Assembly (NCBI RefSeq): GCF_001598295.1
Contig: NZ_BCYR01000014.1
Span: 1 to 64,000, forward strand
Origin: Klebsiella ornithinolytica NBRC 105727 = ATCC 31898
GTDB taxonomy: Bacteria; Pseudomonadota; Gammaproteobacteria; Enterobacterales; Enterobacteriaceae
Direction of reading: 5' to 3'
Length of the DNA: 64,000 nucleotides
In this document: in pieces, positions 1 through 12,507 of the stretch
Position numbering within the stretch: the stretch's first letter is position 1
Layout of the letters: every line of letters starts with the position of its first letter
Position numbers and translations under genes: made by a program
The notes under the pieces: generated by a model
Told to the model about the DNA's origin: nothing
What the model saw: only the letters and a program-made list of their open reading frames with translations
The model's database searches: none

Positions 1-192
<192 letters not shown>

Positions 193-205
193 TTAACCCT
201 ACGGC

Positions 206-2332
<2,127 letters not shown>

Positions 2333-2416
2333 TTATTTCTTTAGGCGTTCAGTTAAGTTATCCAGCCCGGGCGACTTACCTGAAGCGCCCGCCTGGTGAC
2401 TATGACTCCGAAGGGA

Positions 2417-3423
<1,007 letters not shown>

Positions 3424-3430
3424 ACGCAGA

Positions 3431-3459
3431 ATTTTAGGGCGGTGCCGAAAAGGTGTCAA
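3431..3459 (-). promoter_or_regulatory. str operon sigma-70 promoter
   Basis: On the minus strand TTGACA (3454-3459) is followed after exactly 17 bp by TAAAAT (3431-3436), a near-consensus sigma-70 promoter 75-100 nt upstream of rpsL. The same -35 and -10 are found at the E. coli str promoter. It explains strong expression of rpsL-rpsG-fusA-tufA independent of the weaker yheO-tus genes upstream. Confidence 0.85.
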
Positions 3460-3481
3460 GAAATATACAACGATCCCGCCA

Positions 3482-3769
3482 TTACCAGGACAACTGTCCA
3501 GGATGTTTGACCGACATTCTGACGAAATCAGTATAGCCAACCCTGACGACACTGTCCGCAATTTGACCAGCCAGCCCGCGGGCATCGATATCGTCTTGCA
3601 GAGCATGAATGGTTATGGGGGCAGAGCGCAGGATTTCAAGGAAAGGTCCGCCGGCGATGGCCGCAATCACGCCATCAGAAAGCAGCAGGAGATCGTCGCC
3701 ATCCTTTACCAGGCGTAGCATCGCGCGGAGATCGGTGTGCCACGGGGACGAGCTGAGTGTGTGGAGCAT
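3482..3769 (-). CDS. tusB: tRNA 2-thiouridine synthesis protein TusB
   Basis: TusB is a subunit of the cytoplasmic TusBCD heterohexamer, which relays sulfur from TusA to TusE and MnmA for 2-thiouridine at the wobble base of Lys, Glu and Gln tRNAs. The 95-residue product starts [10 protein letters not shown] and is of the DsrH family size. It follows tusC by 7 nt and is the last gene before the str promoter, so read-through into rpsL is possible. Confidence 0.95.
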   Translation of the reverse strand: MLHTLSSSPWHTDLRAMLRLVKDGDDLLLLSDGVIAAIAGGPFLEILRSAPITIHALQDDIDARGLAGQIADSVVRVGYTDFVRMSVKHPGQLSW

Positions 3770-3776
3770 TCGGGCC

Positions 3777-4136
3777 TCAGAAACGTAAAATCACGTTGAA
3801 ATCATCGAGTCGGGCGCGCAGCGCTTCGGGCTCAAGCCACTCGGCATCCACCACCCACGCCGTCCCGGCATTCAGGCCGCGTTCGCGGGCAGACGCTGCA
3901 CATATCCAGCACGCGTCAATATCGTACAGCGGCAAGAGTTTAAAGGTCGCGATGTAATCGCGGGCAAGTACCGCCGACGGTTGTTGCCCGGGCAGCAGCT
4001 GAAAGACGCCGTCGCCGACAAAGAATACGCCGATCTCATCGCTCAGCGCGGAGGTCGCCAGCAGCGCATCCAGACCTTCCCGACCCGAAGCAGAACCATG
4101 CGGGGCAGAAGAAAAAACAAAAGCAACGCGTTTCAT
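3777..4136 (-). CDS. tusC: tRNA 2-thiouridine synthesis protein TusC
   Basis: TusC is the DsrF-family subunit of the TusBCD sulfur relay complex. The 119-residue product starts [25 protein letters not shown], typical of the family. Its start codon overlaps the last base of tusD, so the two are translationally coupled, and tusB follows after 7 nt. No direct catalytic residue is assigned to this subunit. Confidence 0.95.
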   Translation of the reverse strand: MKRVAFVFSSAPHGSASGREGLDALLATSALSDEIGVFFVGDGVFQLLPGQQPSAVLARDYIATFKLLPLYDIDACWICAASARERGLNAGTAWVVDAEWLEPEALRARLDDFNVILRF

Positions 4137-4522
4137 CAGAACTGCACCATCCGATCGCAGGTTAATGAGGCTTCCGCCAGCGCGCCCAGGCCGCTCAGCG
4201 TAAATCCGGGCTGCAGATTATGACCCGGTAACCCCAGCTGCTGAGCTTCTTGTTCATCGGTGACACCGCGACGCAGGGCCGCCGCCACGCAGATGTGCAG
4301 CGCGACAGCATGATCGTCATGCAGCCGCTGCCACGCGCGTACCAGATCAAATTCATCGCTGGCGGGCGCCGTCAGCTGGTTTGCGTTGTAGACACCTTCA
4401 CGATAGAAGAAGACACAGACCAGATCATGACCCTCTTGCAAAACGGCCTGGGCAAACTGCCAGGCGCTGCTGGCCTGCTGCGTACCGTAGGCTGGCCCCG
4501 TTACCGTAATGGCAAAACGCAT
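4136..4522 (-). CDS. tusD: Sulfurtransferase TusD
   Basis: TusD is the DsrE-family subunit that carries the active cysteine of the TusBCD complex. The 128-residue product starts [25 protein letters not shown]; the cysteine in the segment [13 protein letters not shown] corresponds to the conserved sulfur-accepting position. Its ATG shares one base with the stop of yheO (TAATG) and its end shares one base with tusC, so yheO-tusDCB forms one tightly packed transcription unit. Confidence 0.95.
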   Translation of the reverse strand: MRFAITVTGPAYGTQQASSAWQFAQAVLQEGHDLVCVFFYREGVYNANQLTAPASDEFDLVRAWQRLHDDHAVALHICVAAALRRGVTDEQEAQQLGLPGHNLQPGFTLSGLGALAEASLTCDRMVQF

Positions 4523-5244
4523 TACTTATCCAGCCCCTGGAAATCGCCGCTCTTGAACTGACGAATATAGAGATAGACCGTATGTTTGGAAATATTCAGC
4601 CGATCGGCAACCTGGTTGATGGCATCTTTGATATCAAAGATCCCTTTCTCGTAGAGATTCAGGACAATCTGGCGATTTTTAGCATTGTTGGAAACATTAC
4701 GATCGGCATTCACTTCTTCGATAGTGAACTCAAGAGTTTGAGCGACCAAATCATCGACGGACGAGGCAAAGTTAACCTGAGAGTTCACCTCCGGCGTTTC
4801 CGGCGGAATAAAGGTGCTCATTATCTGTGAGAACGGCACATCAAGGTTCATGTTGATGCACAGCAGACCGATGACCCGATGCTCACGGTTGCGAATGGCG
4901 ATCGTGACGGACTTCATCAGGACTCCGCTCTTAGCCCGCGTAAAGTAGCACTTGGATACGCTGCTATCGGCCCCCGTCATATCATGCAGCATGCGCAGCG
5001 CAAGATCGGTTATCGGCGAGCCGATTTGGCGCCCGGTATGCTCACCGTTGGCGATGCGGATGGCGGAGCATTTCAGATCCTGTAAAGAATGCAGCACGAT
5101 CTCACAATGGGAACCAATGAGCATCGCTAACCCGTCCACAACCGCTTCATAGGATTTGAGGATATCGAAGTCGGTCTGGTCGAAAGGACGTTGATCCAGC
5201 AGGTCAAGCTCACTGGTTTCGTTGGTTAAAAGCGACCTGGACAT
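4522..5244 (-). CDS. yheO: YheO family DNA-binding regulator (PAS-like plus HTH)
   Basis: The product (240 residues) has an N-terminal YheO/PAS-like sensor domain and a C-terminal helix-turn-helix near residues 195-225 ([23 protein letters not shown] in part), ending [12 protein letters not shown]. It is a predicted transcription regulator; the ligand and targets are not shown here. I chose ATG at 5244 ([12 protein letters not shown]) over an upstream GTG at 5256 because the former matches the E. coli protein length and is preceded by AGGAG at about 11 nt. It heads the yheO-tusDCB operon. Confidence 0.92.
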   Translation of the reverse strand: MSRSLLTNETSELDLLDQRPFDQTDFDILKSYEAVVDGLAMLIGSHCEIVLHSLQDLKCSAIRIANGEHTGRQIGSPITDLALRMLHDMTGADSSVSKCYFTRAKSGVLMKSVTIAIRNREHRVIGLLCINMNLDVPFSQIMSTFIPPETPEVNSQVNFASSVDDLVAQTLEFTIEEVNADRNVSNNAKNRQIVLNLYEKGIFDIKDAINQVADRLNISKHTVYLYIRQFKSGDFQGLDK

Positions 5245-5394
5245 GAAAAAAAGCACTCCTTTTCAGGAGCCTGTCATTTTTTACACAAAACCGTTCAAGG
5301 TGCGCTGAGGGGTGCACGTCCGAGACATTCGTCACAACGAATTTGACCAGCCGTAAGCTGGCGAGGTAAGAGGCAAACATGTCTCTTATCACGT

Positions 5395-5464
5395 CTCAGG
5401 GCTGACTCCAGTGCGTAACCGGAATAAGCGGATGCAGCCAATGCAGAGGCAGCTTGAAAGATGA
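5395..5464 (-). repeat. Diverged copy of a palindromic intergenic repeat
   Basis: Read on the minus strand, 5464 to 5433 has the skeleton TCATnnTTCAAnCTnCCTC followed by GGCTGCA, shared with the element at 36293-36324 on the plus strand. The remainder, including a partial central hairpin around CTGACTCCAGT (5402-5412), is eroded. This resembles palindromic intergenic elements with a TCATACTTCAAG-type end that I recall from enterobacterial chromosomes; I give no family name. Confidence 0.4.
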
Positions 5465-5560
5465 GGTGTAGCTTGTCAGGGCAGGCTCATCATCATTATT
5501 AAGCTAACTAAAGTAATACAGCGCTTGAGGCACTTTCCAGTTTTAATTATATCTGCCCCA

Positions 5561-5593
5561 AATAAAAAAGCCGCCGCCTTTAACGGCGGCGGC
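5561..5593 (-). terminator. Intrinsic terminator of fkpA
   Basis: A 9-bp perfect GC stem (GCCGCCGCC / GGCGGCGGC, 6-nt loop) lies directly after the fkpA stop and is followed on the minus strand by TTTTTTATT. Confidence 0.9.
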
Positions 5594-5603
5594 TTAGACC
5601 AGA

Positions 5604-6434
5604 TTACTTCTTCGCGTCTGCGCTTTGTGCGTCAGCTTTGGCATCCGCCGCCGCTTCAGGCTTGGCATCGGCTTTCGGTGCCGGTTTGATATCCAGCAGT
5701 TCTACGTCGAAGACCAGCGTGGAGTTAGCCGGAATACCCGGGACGCCAGTTTTGCCGTAAGCCAGATCCGGTGGGATGACCAGCTTGATTTTGCCGCCTT
5801 TCTTGATATTTTTCAGGCCTTCGGTCCAGCCCGGGATAACGCCGTCCAGACGGAAGGAGAGCGGCTCACCGCGGGTGTAGGAGTTATCGAACTCTTTACC
5901 GTCAATCAGCGTACCTTTGTAGTTCACGACAACAGTGTCACTGTCTTTCGGTGCGTCGCCGGTCCCTTCTTTCTCAACTTTGTACAGCAGGCCAGATTTA
6001 GAGGTTTTTACGCCCTTCTCTTTTGCGAAGGTATCGCGATAGGCTTTGCCTTTAGCATCGTTTTCAGTCGCGTCTTTTTCCATTTTCTGCTGAGCAGCAG
6101 TTTTTACGCGGGTTTCGAAGGTTTGCAGAGTCTGCTCGATTTCTTGATCGGACAGTTTGCTTTTATTCGCAAACGCATCCTGAACACCGGCGATCAGCTG
6201 ATCTTTATCCAGCTTGATACCCAGTTTTTCTTGTTCTTTCAGGGAGTTTTCCATGTAACGTCCCAGTGAAGCACCCAGCGCATAAGCAGATTTTTGATCG
6301 TCATTTTTAAATGCCGCTTTGCTATCCGTTGCAGGTGCCGTCTTCGCGGCAGTATCAGCCGCAAAGGTCAGCGGTGCATTCAGGGCGACAGCCATCGTGG
6401 TCGCCAGCAGCGTTACTTTAAACAGTGATTTCAT
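5604..6434 (-). CDS. fkpA: Periplasmic FKBP-type peptidyl-prolyl isomerase FkpA
   Basis: FkpA isomerises prolyl bonds and acts as a chaperone for periplasmic and outer membrane proteins. The 276-residue product has a signal peptide (MKSLFKVTLLATTMAVALNA, cleavage after TFA), an N-terminal helical dimerisation domain (about residues 40-140), and a C-terminal FKBP domain with VVNYKGTLIDGKEFDNSY and GVPGIPANSTLVFDVELL. An Ala/Lys-rich tail closes it. It is transcribed alone, with a strong terminator after it and a sigma-E-like promoter before it, which fits its known envelope-stress control. Confidence 0.97.
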   Translation of the reverse strand: MKSLFKVTLLATTMAVALNAPLTFAADTAAKTAPATDSKAAFKNDDQKSAYALGASLGRYMENSLKEQEKLGIKLDKDQLIAGVQDAFANKSKLSDQEIEQTLQTFETRVKTAAQQKMEKDATENDAKGKAYRDTFAKEKGVKTSKSGLLYKVEKEGTGDAPKDSDTVVVNYKGTLIDGKEFDNSYTRGEPLSFRLDGVIPGWTEGLKNIKKGGKIKLVIPPDLAYGKTGVPGIPANSTLVFDVELLDIKPAPKADAKPEAAADAKADAQSADAKK

Positions 6435-6549
6435 CCATTTCTCCAGGGCCGGGGCATCTCACCCCAGGGTTATCGTAAAAAGCAAAAAAGGTACTATAGA
6501 ACGTTGCAGAGCAAATCTACATACAGACCTTCCTGAATATCGCCAGTTT

Positions 6550-6577
6550 TGAGACTATTTTTGTATAAATAAGTTTC
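6550..6577 (-). promoter_or_regulatory. Candidate sigma-E promoter of fkpA
   Basis: On the minus strand GAAACTT (6571-6577) is separated by 16 bp from TCTCA (6550-6554), close to the sigma-E pattern GAACTT-N16-TCTRA. It lies about 115 nt upstream of the fkpA start. fkpA is a known sigma-E regulon member in E. coli; the exact boxes here are my reading. Confidence 0.5.
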
Positions 6578-6656
6578 CTGTCTTACGCGAGGTTGCTGCG
6601 CGAAGGGTGAAAGTTGAGTAGAATCCGCTCGCGAGATAAGACAGAAGAGGTTACTC

Positions 6657-6875
6657 ATGCACGACAGTACACTGGAGACTCGCCTGGCGGAGCTGGAAAG
6701 CCGGCTGGCGTTTCAGGAAATCACCATTGAAGACCTCAACAAGACCGTCACCGCCCATGAGATCGAAATGGCGAAGATGCGTGAACATATGCGCTTGATG
6801 GTTGAAAAACTGAAAGCGACCCAATCATCGCACATCGCATCACAGGCAGAAGAAACGCCCCCGCCACATTATTGA
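6657..6875 (+). CDS. slyX: SlyX family protein
   Basis: SlyX is a short conserved protein of unknown function. The 72-residue product is nearly all alpha-helical and heptad-rich ([20 protein letters not shown]), predicted to be a coiled coil, with a proline-rich tail (EETPPPHY). It is divergent from fkpA and convergent with slyD, the same arrangement as in E. coli. Its start ATG at 6657 is preceded by GAGG. Confidence 0.93.
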   Translation: MHDSTLETRLAELESRLAFQEITIEDLNKTVTAHEIEMAKMREHMRLMVEKLKATQSSHIASQAEETPPPHY

Positions 6876-6880
6876 GGCGT

Positions 6881-6903
6881 AAAAAAAGCGGGTTTCCCCG
6901 CTT
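6881..6903 (-). terminator. Terminator between slyX and slyD
   Basis: A 7-bp stem AAGCGGG/CCCGCTT with a TTTC loop has seven T residues after it when read on the minus strand, so it ends slyD transcription. It lies 6 nt after the slyX stop but has no T-tract on the plus strand. Confidence 0.75.
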
Positions 6904-7062
6904 GACTATCTCCGGCAGCACTATGTCTACCGGATTGAATACCCTAAGAATGTCGAGTCGCAGAATGGCGGCAGGCTTGAGAACTCCCGGCAGCATAGAG
7001 AACGATGTCACCGGGGTTTGAAAGCCAGGCCAACGCGCCTGCGGCCTGAAAGACGATGGGTA

Positions 7063-7653
7063 TTAGTGGCAACCGCAGCCGCCGTTACCACAACCACCTT
7101 TGCCATGTTCATGACCGTGGTCGTGATCGTGGCCGTGGCCGTGGCCGCCGCAGCAACCTTCATGATCGTGGTCATGATCGTGGCCGTGGGCACCGTGCAC
7201 GTGACCGTGCTCCAGCTCTTCTGCAGTCGCTTCGCGAATCGCAACAACTTCAACGTTGAACTTCAGATTCTGGCCAGCCAGCATGTGGTTACCATCAACC
7301 ACGACGTGCTCGTCGTCCACTTCGGTGATTTCAACCGGCACTGGACCCTGGTCGGTTTCCGCCAGGAAACGCATGCCAACCTGCAGTTCATCAACGCCCA
7401 TGAAGACGTCTTTAGGAACACGCTGAACCAAATTTTCGTCGTACTGGCCGTACGCATCGTTCGCGCCGACTTCTACGTCAAATTTGTCGCCCACTTCATG
7501 GCCATCCAGCGCATTTTCCAGGCCGGAAATCAGGGAGCCGTGACCATGCAGGTAGTCCAGCGGCGCGCTTACCGGAGACTCATCAACCAACACACCGTCT
7601 TCTGTACGTACCTGATAGGCCAGGCTGACCACCAGGTCTTTTGCTACTTTCAT
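7063..7653 (-). CDS. slyD: FKBP-type prolyl isomerase and metallochaperone SlyD
   Basis: SlyD is a cytoplasmic prolyl isomerase, chaperone and nickel donor for hydrogenase maturation. The 196-residue product has the FKBP core (MKVAKDLVVSLAYQVRTEDG, with the insert-in-flap segment) up to about residue 148. The last 48 residues are almost entirely His, Gly, Asp and Cys (for example HGHDHDHDHEGCCGGHGHG and GGCGNGGCGCH), the metal-binding tail. It is the protein that often contaminates nickel-affinity preparations. It is transcribed alone toward the terminator at 6881-6903. Confidence 0.97.
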   Translation of the reverse strand: MKVAKDLVVSLAYQVRTEDGVLVDESPVSAPLDYLHGHGSLISGLENALDGHEVGDKFDVEVGANDAYGQYDENLVQRVPKDVFMGVDELQVGMRFLAETDQGPVPVEITEVDDEHVVVDGNHMLAGQNLKFNVEVVAIREATAEELEHGHVHGAHGHDHDHDHEGCCGGHGHGHDHDHGHEHGKGGCGNGGCGCH

Positions 7654-7747
7654 GATATCTCCTGAGCATGGGAAGAATAGTGGCGCAGATTGTAGCGGAA
7701 TTCTGCAGCCGTGTACCCTCTAGCTTAAAAAAAGGCGACAGATAACG

Positions 7748-7948
7748 CTAGTCCGGATGAAAAATGCCAATCACTTGTTCATCTTTACGGACGTGCTCCT
7801 GCGCCTCTTTATCCGCCTCACGCATCTGGTGGCCACACTTAACACACTCAACAATATCGACATTATTCTCACGCCACATTGCCAGAGAATCCTGCGCCTG
7901 ACACGCCGGACATTTTGCGCCGGCAATAAAACGTTTACGCACTGCCAT
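7748..7948 (-). CDS. yheV: YheV family putative zinc ribbon protein
   Basis: The 66-residue product has two CxxC pairs (CPACQAQDS and CVKCGHQMRE) spaced as in a zinc ribbon; its function is unknown. I chose ATG at 7948 (MAVRKRFIAGAKCPAC) because it matches the length of the E. coli homologue; upstream in-frame codons would extend into kefB. It starts 13 nt after the kefB stop, so it is the last gene of kefG-kefB-yheV. Confidence 0.92.
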   Translation of the reverse strand: MAVRKRFIAGAKCPACQAQDSLAMWRENNVDIVECVKCGHQMREADKEAQEHVRKDEQVIGIFHPD

Positions 7949-7961
7949 CATTATTTGACCC

Positions 7962-9767
7962 TTATTCAAACTCATCCCAACCGTCAAGCTGCCTGCTCTC
8001 TTTCTGCATCTCGCGCTGGAAAATCTCTTCCAGCTCCCGGCGAGCCTCCCGCACGCGTGATATCTGCAGCGTATCAGTATTCACGGGCATTAACTCACGC
8101 AGCATTCGCATATCCAGACGACGGAAGTGCAGCTGCGCGCGCTGCGCCTGATGCGGGTGCATGCCCAGGGTAATCAATGCTTTGCGCCCCAACTCCAGCG
8201 CGCTGGAAAACGTTTCACGCGAGAACTGCTTCACGCCGGCCTGCAGCAATTCATGCGCCTCAACACGCCCACGGGCGCGCGCCAGAATATTCAGATGCGG
8301 AAAGTGTTGCTGACACATCTCCACCAGCTTCATGGTATCTTCCGGCTCGTTACAAGTGATAACAATCGACTGCGCATCCTCCGCCCCCGCCGAGCGCAGA
8401 AGCTCCAGCTGCGTCGCATCGCCAAAATAGACTTTATAGCCATATTTACGCATCAGGTTAACCGCACTGATATCGCGCTCCAGCACGGTAATCCGCATTT
8501 TATTGGCCATCAGCAAACGACCAATAACCTGCCCGAAGCGGCCAAAGCCGACAATAATCACCTGCGGTTTATCGTCCTCAACCCACGGCGCTTCATCCTC
8601 TTCTTCCGGTTGGTTAAAGCGCCGGGAGAGAATTTGATCGATAAGCGTCATCAACAGCGGCGTTGTCATCATCGATAGCGTGACCGTGACCAGCAGCAGC
8701 GCCATCTGATCGTTTTCGAACAGTCGCAGCGAGGCCGGCAGTGAGAACAGCACAAACGCAAACTCGCCCCCCTGGCTCAGCACTCCCGCAAACTGCATCC
8801 GTTCCGAGCTACGCACCCCGTATACCCGCGCCAGGCCGTACAACACGAAACTTTTTACCGCCACCAGCACGGCAACGCTTGCCGCCACCCACAGTAAGTG
8901 GGTATAGAGCACGCCCAGATTCAATGCCATGCCGACGGAAATAAAGAACAACCCAAGCAAGAGCCCTTTAAACGGCTCGATGGCGATCTCCAGCTCATGG
9001 CGATACTCGCTTTCAGCCAGCAGAACGCCGGCGATAAAAGTACCGAGCGCCATAGACAGACCGAGCGCATCCATAAACAGGGCCGAACCCAGTACCAGCA
9101 GCAGCGTTGCGGCGGTAAATACTTCTCGCACCCCGGAGCCGGCGATAAACCGAAAAACAGGTCGCAGCAGAAAACGGCCGCCAATAAGCATCCCGGCGAA
9201 GGCCAGAACCTTCAGCCCGACGGTCACCCAGTTAAGATGGTCATCACCGGAACCGGCCAGCAGCGGTACCAGAGCCAGCGCGGGGATCACCGCCAGATCC
9301 TGAAACAGCAGCACCGAAAACCCCAGCTGTCCGGACTCGCTGCGACTCATTCCTTTCTCACGCATCAACTGCAGCGCCATTGCCGTAGACGACATCGCCA
9401 GACCAATACCGCCGACCACCGCCGCCTGCCAGGAAAACCCGGTCACAATGAGTAATCCGCCAAGAATACCCGCGCTGAGCACAACCTGCGCCGCCCCGAC
9501 GCCAAAAATGGAGCTGCGCAGGCGCCAGAGCTTAGACGGATTCAACTCCAGCCCGATGATGAACATCAGGAACACGACGCCCAGTTCGGAGAAGTGCAAA
9601 ATCTCATCAACATCGCTAATAAAACCCAGCCCCCAGGGGCCAATCGCAATGCCGGCCAGCAGATAGCCTAATACCGCGCCGATGCCGAGCCGGGCGGCCA
9701 ACGGCACCGCCACCACGGCAGAAAACAGAAACAGGACTCCCGCTAAAAGCAGATCAGCGCCCTCCAT
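7962..9767 (-). CDS. kefB: Glutathione-gated K+/H+ antiporter KefB
   Basis: KefB releases K+ in exchange for H+ when electrophile-glutathione adducts bind, acidifying the cytoplasm for protection. The 601-residue inner membrane protein has about 12 membrane segments of the CPA2 family (residues 1-380) and a cytoplasmic RCK/KTN domain with the nucleotide-binding motif [17 protein letters not shown] near residues 400-420. Its start overlaps the end of kefG by 14 nt, so the ancillary subunit and channel are made together. Confidence 0.97.
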   Translation of the reverse strand: MEGADLLLAGVLFLFSAVVAVPLAARLGIGAVLGYLLAGIAIGPWGLGFISDVDEILHFSELGVVFLMFIIGLELNPSKLWRLRSSIFGVGAAQVVLSAGILGGLLIVTGFSWQAAVVGGIGLAMSSTAMALQLMREKGMSRSESGQLGFSVLLFQDLAVIPALALVPLLAGSGDDHLNWVTVGLKVLAFAGMLIGGRFLLRPVFRFIAGSGVREVFTAATLLLVLGSALFMDALGLSMALGTFIAGVLLAESEYRHELEIAIEPFKGLLLGLFFISVGMALNLGVLYTHLLWVAASVAVLVAVKSFVLYGLARVYGVRSSERMQFAGVLSQGGEFAFVLFSLPASLRLFENDQMALLLVTVTLSMMTTPLLMTLIDQILSRRFNQPEEEDEAPWVEDDKPQVIIVGFGRFGQVIGRLLMANKMRITVLERDISAVNLMRKYGYKVYFGDATQLELLRSAGAEDAQSIVITCNEPEDTMKLVEMCQQHFPHLNILARARGRVEAHELLQAGVKQFSRETFSSALELGRKALITLGMHPHQAQRAQLHFRRLDMRMLRELMPVNTDTLQISRVREARRELEEIFQREMQKESRQLDGWDEFE

Positions 9768-10317
9768 TTATGCCTCCTGCCGCGATGGGATTAGCCAGCC
9801 AGTCGCGATAAGCACGCGCGTGATTTTTCAGATCGGCAGGCGATTGTCGGCGAGCCCAGTAGACAATAATCGGGCTCATCCAGTGCATCCGGCACATGCC
9901 GGCAGTCAGTTCAAATGGGCGCAGGATGTCGTTCATGGGATAGCGATTGGCATCGCGTCGGTAGGCGCTCTCGGGCTCACCGGTGGTAATCACGCTACGC
10001 CAGTACTTTCCCGCAAGCTGGTTCCCTCCGGCGCCGCTGGCAAAGCCGCGAGTCAGCACTCTGTCCAGCCACTCCTTCAGCAATGCCGGGCAGCTCCACG
10101 TATAGAGCGGATGCTGGAAAACAATCACCTCATGCTGGCGCAACAGCTCCTGCTCGTGGGCAATATCGATAAAAAAATCTGGGTAGTGTGCATAGAGATC
10201 GTGCACGGTGACATTTGGCAACTGTAAAGCCGGTTCAAGTAAAACCCGGTTGGCCACGGAATCCTGGGATTCTGGGTGGGCATACAGCAGCAAAACCTTC
10301 GCTGTCTGAGACATCAT
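9754..10317 (-). CDS. kefG: KefB ancillary protein KefG (NAD(P)H quinone reductase fold)
   Basis: KefG is a flavodoxin-like cytoplasmic protein needed for full KefB activity. The 187-residue product starts [20 protein letters not shown] and holds the family segments [20 protein letters not shown] and [10 protein letters not shown]. It comes first in kefG-kefB-yheV and overlaps kefB by 14 nt. It is divergent from yheS, sharing a 173-bp upstream region. Confidence 0.95.
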   Translation of the reverse strand: MMSQTAKVLLLYAHPESQDSVANRVLLEPALQLPNVTVHDLYAHYPDFFIDIAHEQELLRQHEVIVFQHPLYTWSCPALLKEWLDRVLTRGFASGAGGNQLAGKYWRSVITTGEPESAYRRDANRYPMNDILRPFELTAGMCRMHWMSPIIVYWARRQSPADLKNHARAYRDWLANPIAAGGINGGR

Positions 10318-10490
10318 TCCCCTCCCGAACGTCTTCTGGTGGCCTGCACAACGGCTGCGTCCCGACGCAACCAGAATGACTTTGTGTATCGTCTTCGTTT
10401 TGGGCTACCATTGCGGCCCGGTGGAGCAATTTGCTACCACATTACATTATCATAATGACAAACTAACATAGTCAGAACATACGGCGCCTT

Positions 10491-12395
10491 ATGATTGTTT
10501 TCTCCTCGTTACAAATTCGTCGCGGCGTACGGGTCCTCCTGGACAACGCCACCGCCACCATCAATCCTGGCCAGAAGGTCGGCCTGGTGGGCAAAAACGG
10601 CTGCGGCAAATCCACGCTGCTGTCGCTTTTGAAAAACGAGATTAGCGCCGACGGCGGCAGTATGACCTTTCCGGGTAACTGGCAGCTGGCGTGGGTTAAT
10701 CAGGAAACCCCTGCGCTGCCGCAGCCAGCCATTGATTATGTTATTGATGGCGATCGCGAATATCGCCAGCTCGAAGCCGATTTAAAACTGGCCAACGAGC
10801 GCAATGACGGCCACGCCATCGCGACGGTGCACGGCAAACTGGATGCCATCGATGCCTGGACCATCCGTTCGCGCGCCGCCAGTCTGCTGCACGGGCTGGG
10901 ATTCAGTAATGAGCAGCTTGAAAGCCCGGTCAGCGACTTTTCCGGCGGTTGGCGTATGCGCCTGAACCTCGCGCAGGCGCTGATTTGTCGTTCCGATCTG
11001 CTGCTGCTCGATGAACCGACTAACCACCTCGATCTCGATGCGGTCATCTGGCTGGAAAAATGGCTGAAAGGCTACACCGGCACGCTGATTCTGATTTCTC
11101 ACGATCGTGACTTCCTGGATCCGATCGTCGATAAAATTATTCATATCGAACAGCAAACGATGTTCGAATACACCGGCAACTACAGCTCGTTTGAAGTGCA
11201 GCGCGCAACCCGCCTGTCACAGCAGCAGTCGATGTATGAAAGCCAGCAGCTGCGCGTCGCCCATCTGCAAAGCTATATCGACCGCTTTCGCGCCAAGGCC
11301 ACCAAGGCCAAGCAGGCCCAGAGCCGCATTAAAATGCTGGAACGCATGGAGCTTATCGCACCGGCTCACGTCGATAACCCGTTCCACTTTAGTTTCCGCG
11401 CGCCGGAAAGCCTGCCAAACCCGCTGCTGAAAATGGAAAAAGTCAGCGCCGGCTACGGCGAACGGGTGATTCTGGACTCTATCAAACTAAACCTGGTGCC
11501 CGGTTCACGCATTGGCCTGTTAGGGCGAAACGGCGCCGGCAAGTCGACGCTGATCAAGCTGCTGGCCGGCGAACTCCAGCCGCTGCATGGCGAGATTGGC
11601 CTCGCTAAAGGTATTAAGCTCGGCTACTTCGCTCAGCATCAGCTGGAGTTTCTGCGCGCTGACGAATCCCCGTTACAGCATCTGGCACGCCTGGCACCTC
11701 AGGAGACAGAGCAGAAACTGCGCGACTATCTCGGCGGATTTGGTTTCCAGAGCGATAAGGTCAACGAAGAGACGCAGCGTTTCTCCGGTGGTGAAAAAGC
11801 CCGCCTGGTGCTGGCGTTGATCGTCTGGCAGCGACCTAACCTTCTGCTGCTCGATGAACCGACGAACCACCTCGATCTCGATATGCGTCAGGCCCTGACC
11901 GAAGCGCTGATTGATTTCGAAGGCGCGTTGGTGGTGGTCTCGCACGATCGCCACCTGATCCGTTCCACCACCGACGATCTCTATCTGGTGCATGACGGCA
12001 AAGTCGAGCAGTTCGATGGCGACCTGGAAGATTATCAGCAGTGGCTCAGCGACTCGCAGAAACAGGAGAGCTCGTCGTCTGACGTTGCGAAAGAGAGCGG
12101 TAACAGCGCACAGGCCCGCAAAGACCAGAAACGTCGGGAAGCGGAATTACGGACGCTCACTCAGCCGCTGCGTAAAGAGATTAGCCGCCTCGAAAAAGAG
12201 ATGGATAAGCTCAACACACAGCTCGCCCAGGCAGAAGAGAAGCTCGGCGACAGCGGACTGTATGATGCCTCCCGCAAAGCAGAGCTGACCAGCTGTCTGC
12301 AGCAACAGGCCAGTGCCAAATCCGGTCTCGAAGAGTGTGAAATGGCCTGGCTGGATGCACAAGAGCAGCTGGAACAGATGCTACAGGAAGGTTAA
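10491..12395 (+). CDS. yheS: ABC-F family ATPase YheS
   Basis: YheS is a cytoplasmic ABC-F protein, a family that acts on the ribosome, in some cases on stalled nascent chains. The 634-residue product has two ATP-binding domains: Walker A GKNGCGKST with LLLDEPTNHLDLD in the first, and GRNGAGKST, SGGEKARLVLAL and LLLDEPTNHLDLD in the second. The linker between them is present (residues about 240-300), there are no membrane segments, and a charged C-terminal coiled coil extends from about residue 540. The start at 10491 begins MIVFSSLQIRRGVRVLLDNA. Confidence 0.95.
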   Translation: MIVFSSLQIRRGVRVLLDNATATINPGQKVGLVGKNGCGKSTLLSLLKNEISADGGSMTFPGNWQLAWVNQETPALPQPAIDYVIDGDREYRQLEADLKLANERNDGHAIATVHGKLDAIDAWTIRSRAASLLHGLGFSNEQLESPVSDFSGGWRMRLNLAQALICRSDLLLLDEPTNHLDLDAVIWLEKWLKGYTGTLILISHDRDFLDPIVDKIIHIEQQTMFEYTGNYSSFEVQRATRLSQQQSMYESQQLRVAHLQSYIDRFRAKATKAKQAQSRIKMLERMELIAPAHVDNPFHFSFRAPESLPNPLLKMEKVSAGYGERVILDSIKLNLVPGSRIGLLGRNGAGKSTLIKLLAGELQPLHGEIGLAKGIKLGYFAQHQLEFLRADESPLQHLARLAPQETEQKLRDYLGGFGFQSDKVNEETQRFSGGEKARLVLALIVWQRPNLLLLDEPTNHLDLDMRQALTEALIDFEGALVVVSHDRHLIRSTTDDLYLVHDGKVEQFDGDLEDYQQWLSDSQKQESSSSDVAKESGNSAQARKDQKRREAELRTLTQPLRKEISRLEKEMDKLNTQLAQAEEKLGDSGLYDASRKAELTSCLQQQASAKSGLEECEMAWLDAQEQLEQMLQEG

Positions 12396-12507
12396 AACGG
12401 GTTATGATAGGGCAGGGAGTATAAACGCAGTGGCGCTGAGTTATGGGAACGCGCCGTTATATGCCCCTGCTATAAACCGCAACACTCATCTGCGAAGAGG
12501 CATTGCC

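Larger units (their letters stand above)
5245..5603. other. Intergenic region between yheO and fkpA
   Basis: About 360 bp without a supported gene. It holds the fkpA terminator (5561-5593), a diverged palindromic repeat copy (about 5395-5464), and the untranslated leader and promoter of yheO, for which no confident -35/-10 could be named. The ORF 5210-5392 read here is a frame extension of the yheO region and not supported. Confidence 0.7.

Noticed and set aside
7081-7200. Repetitive DNA near the slyD 3' end as a CRISPR or tandem repeat array
   Set aside because: The repeats are irregular His/Asp/Gly codons of the SlyD metal-binding tail; there are no spacers of constant length.
7018-7665. 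215-codon plus-strand frame rich in Val, Ala and Thr opposite slyD
   Set aside because: The hydrophobic run comes from the antisense of the His/Gly/Asp codons of the SlyD tail and does not represent a membrane protein.
12313-12507. N-terminal extension of the SnoaL-like gene into yheS
   Set aside because: The extension overlaps yheS and would bury the signal peptide; the ATG at 12508 has a better ribosome binding site.
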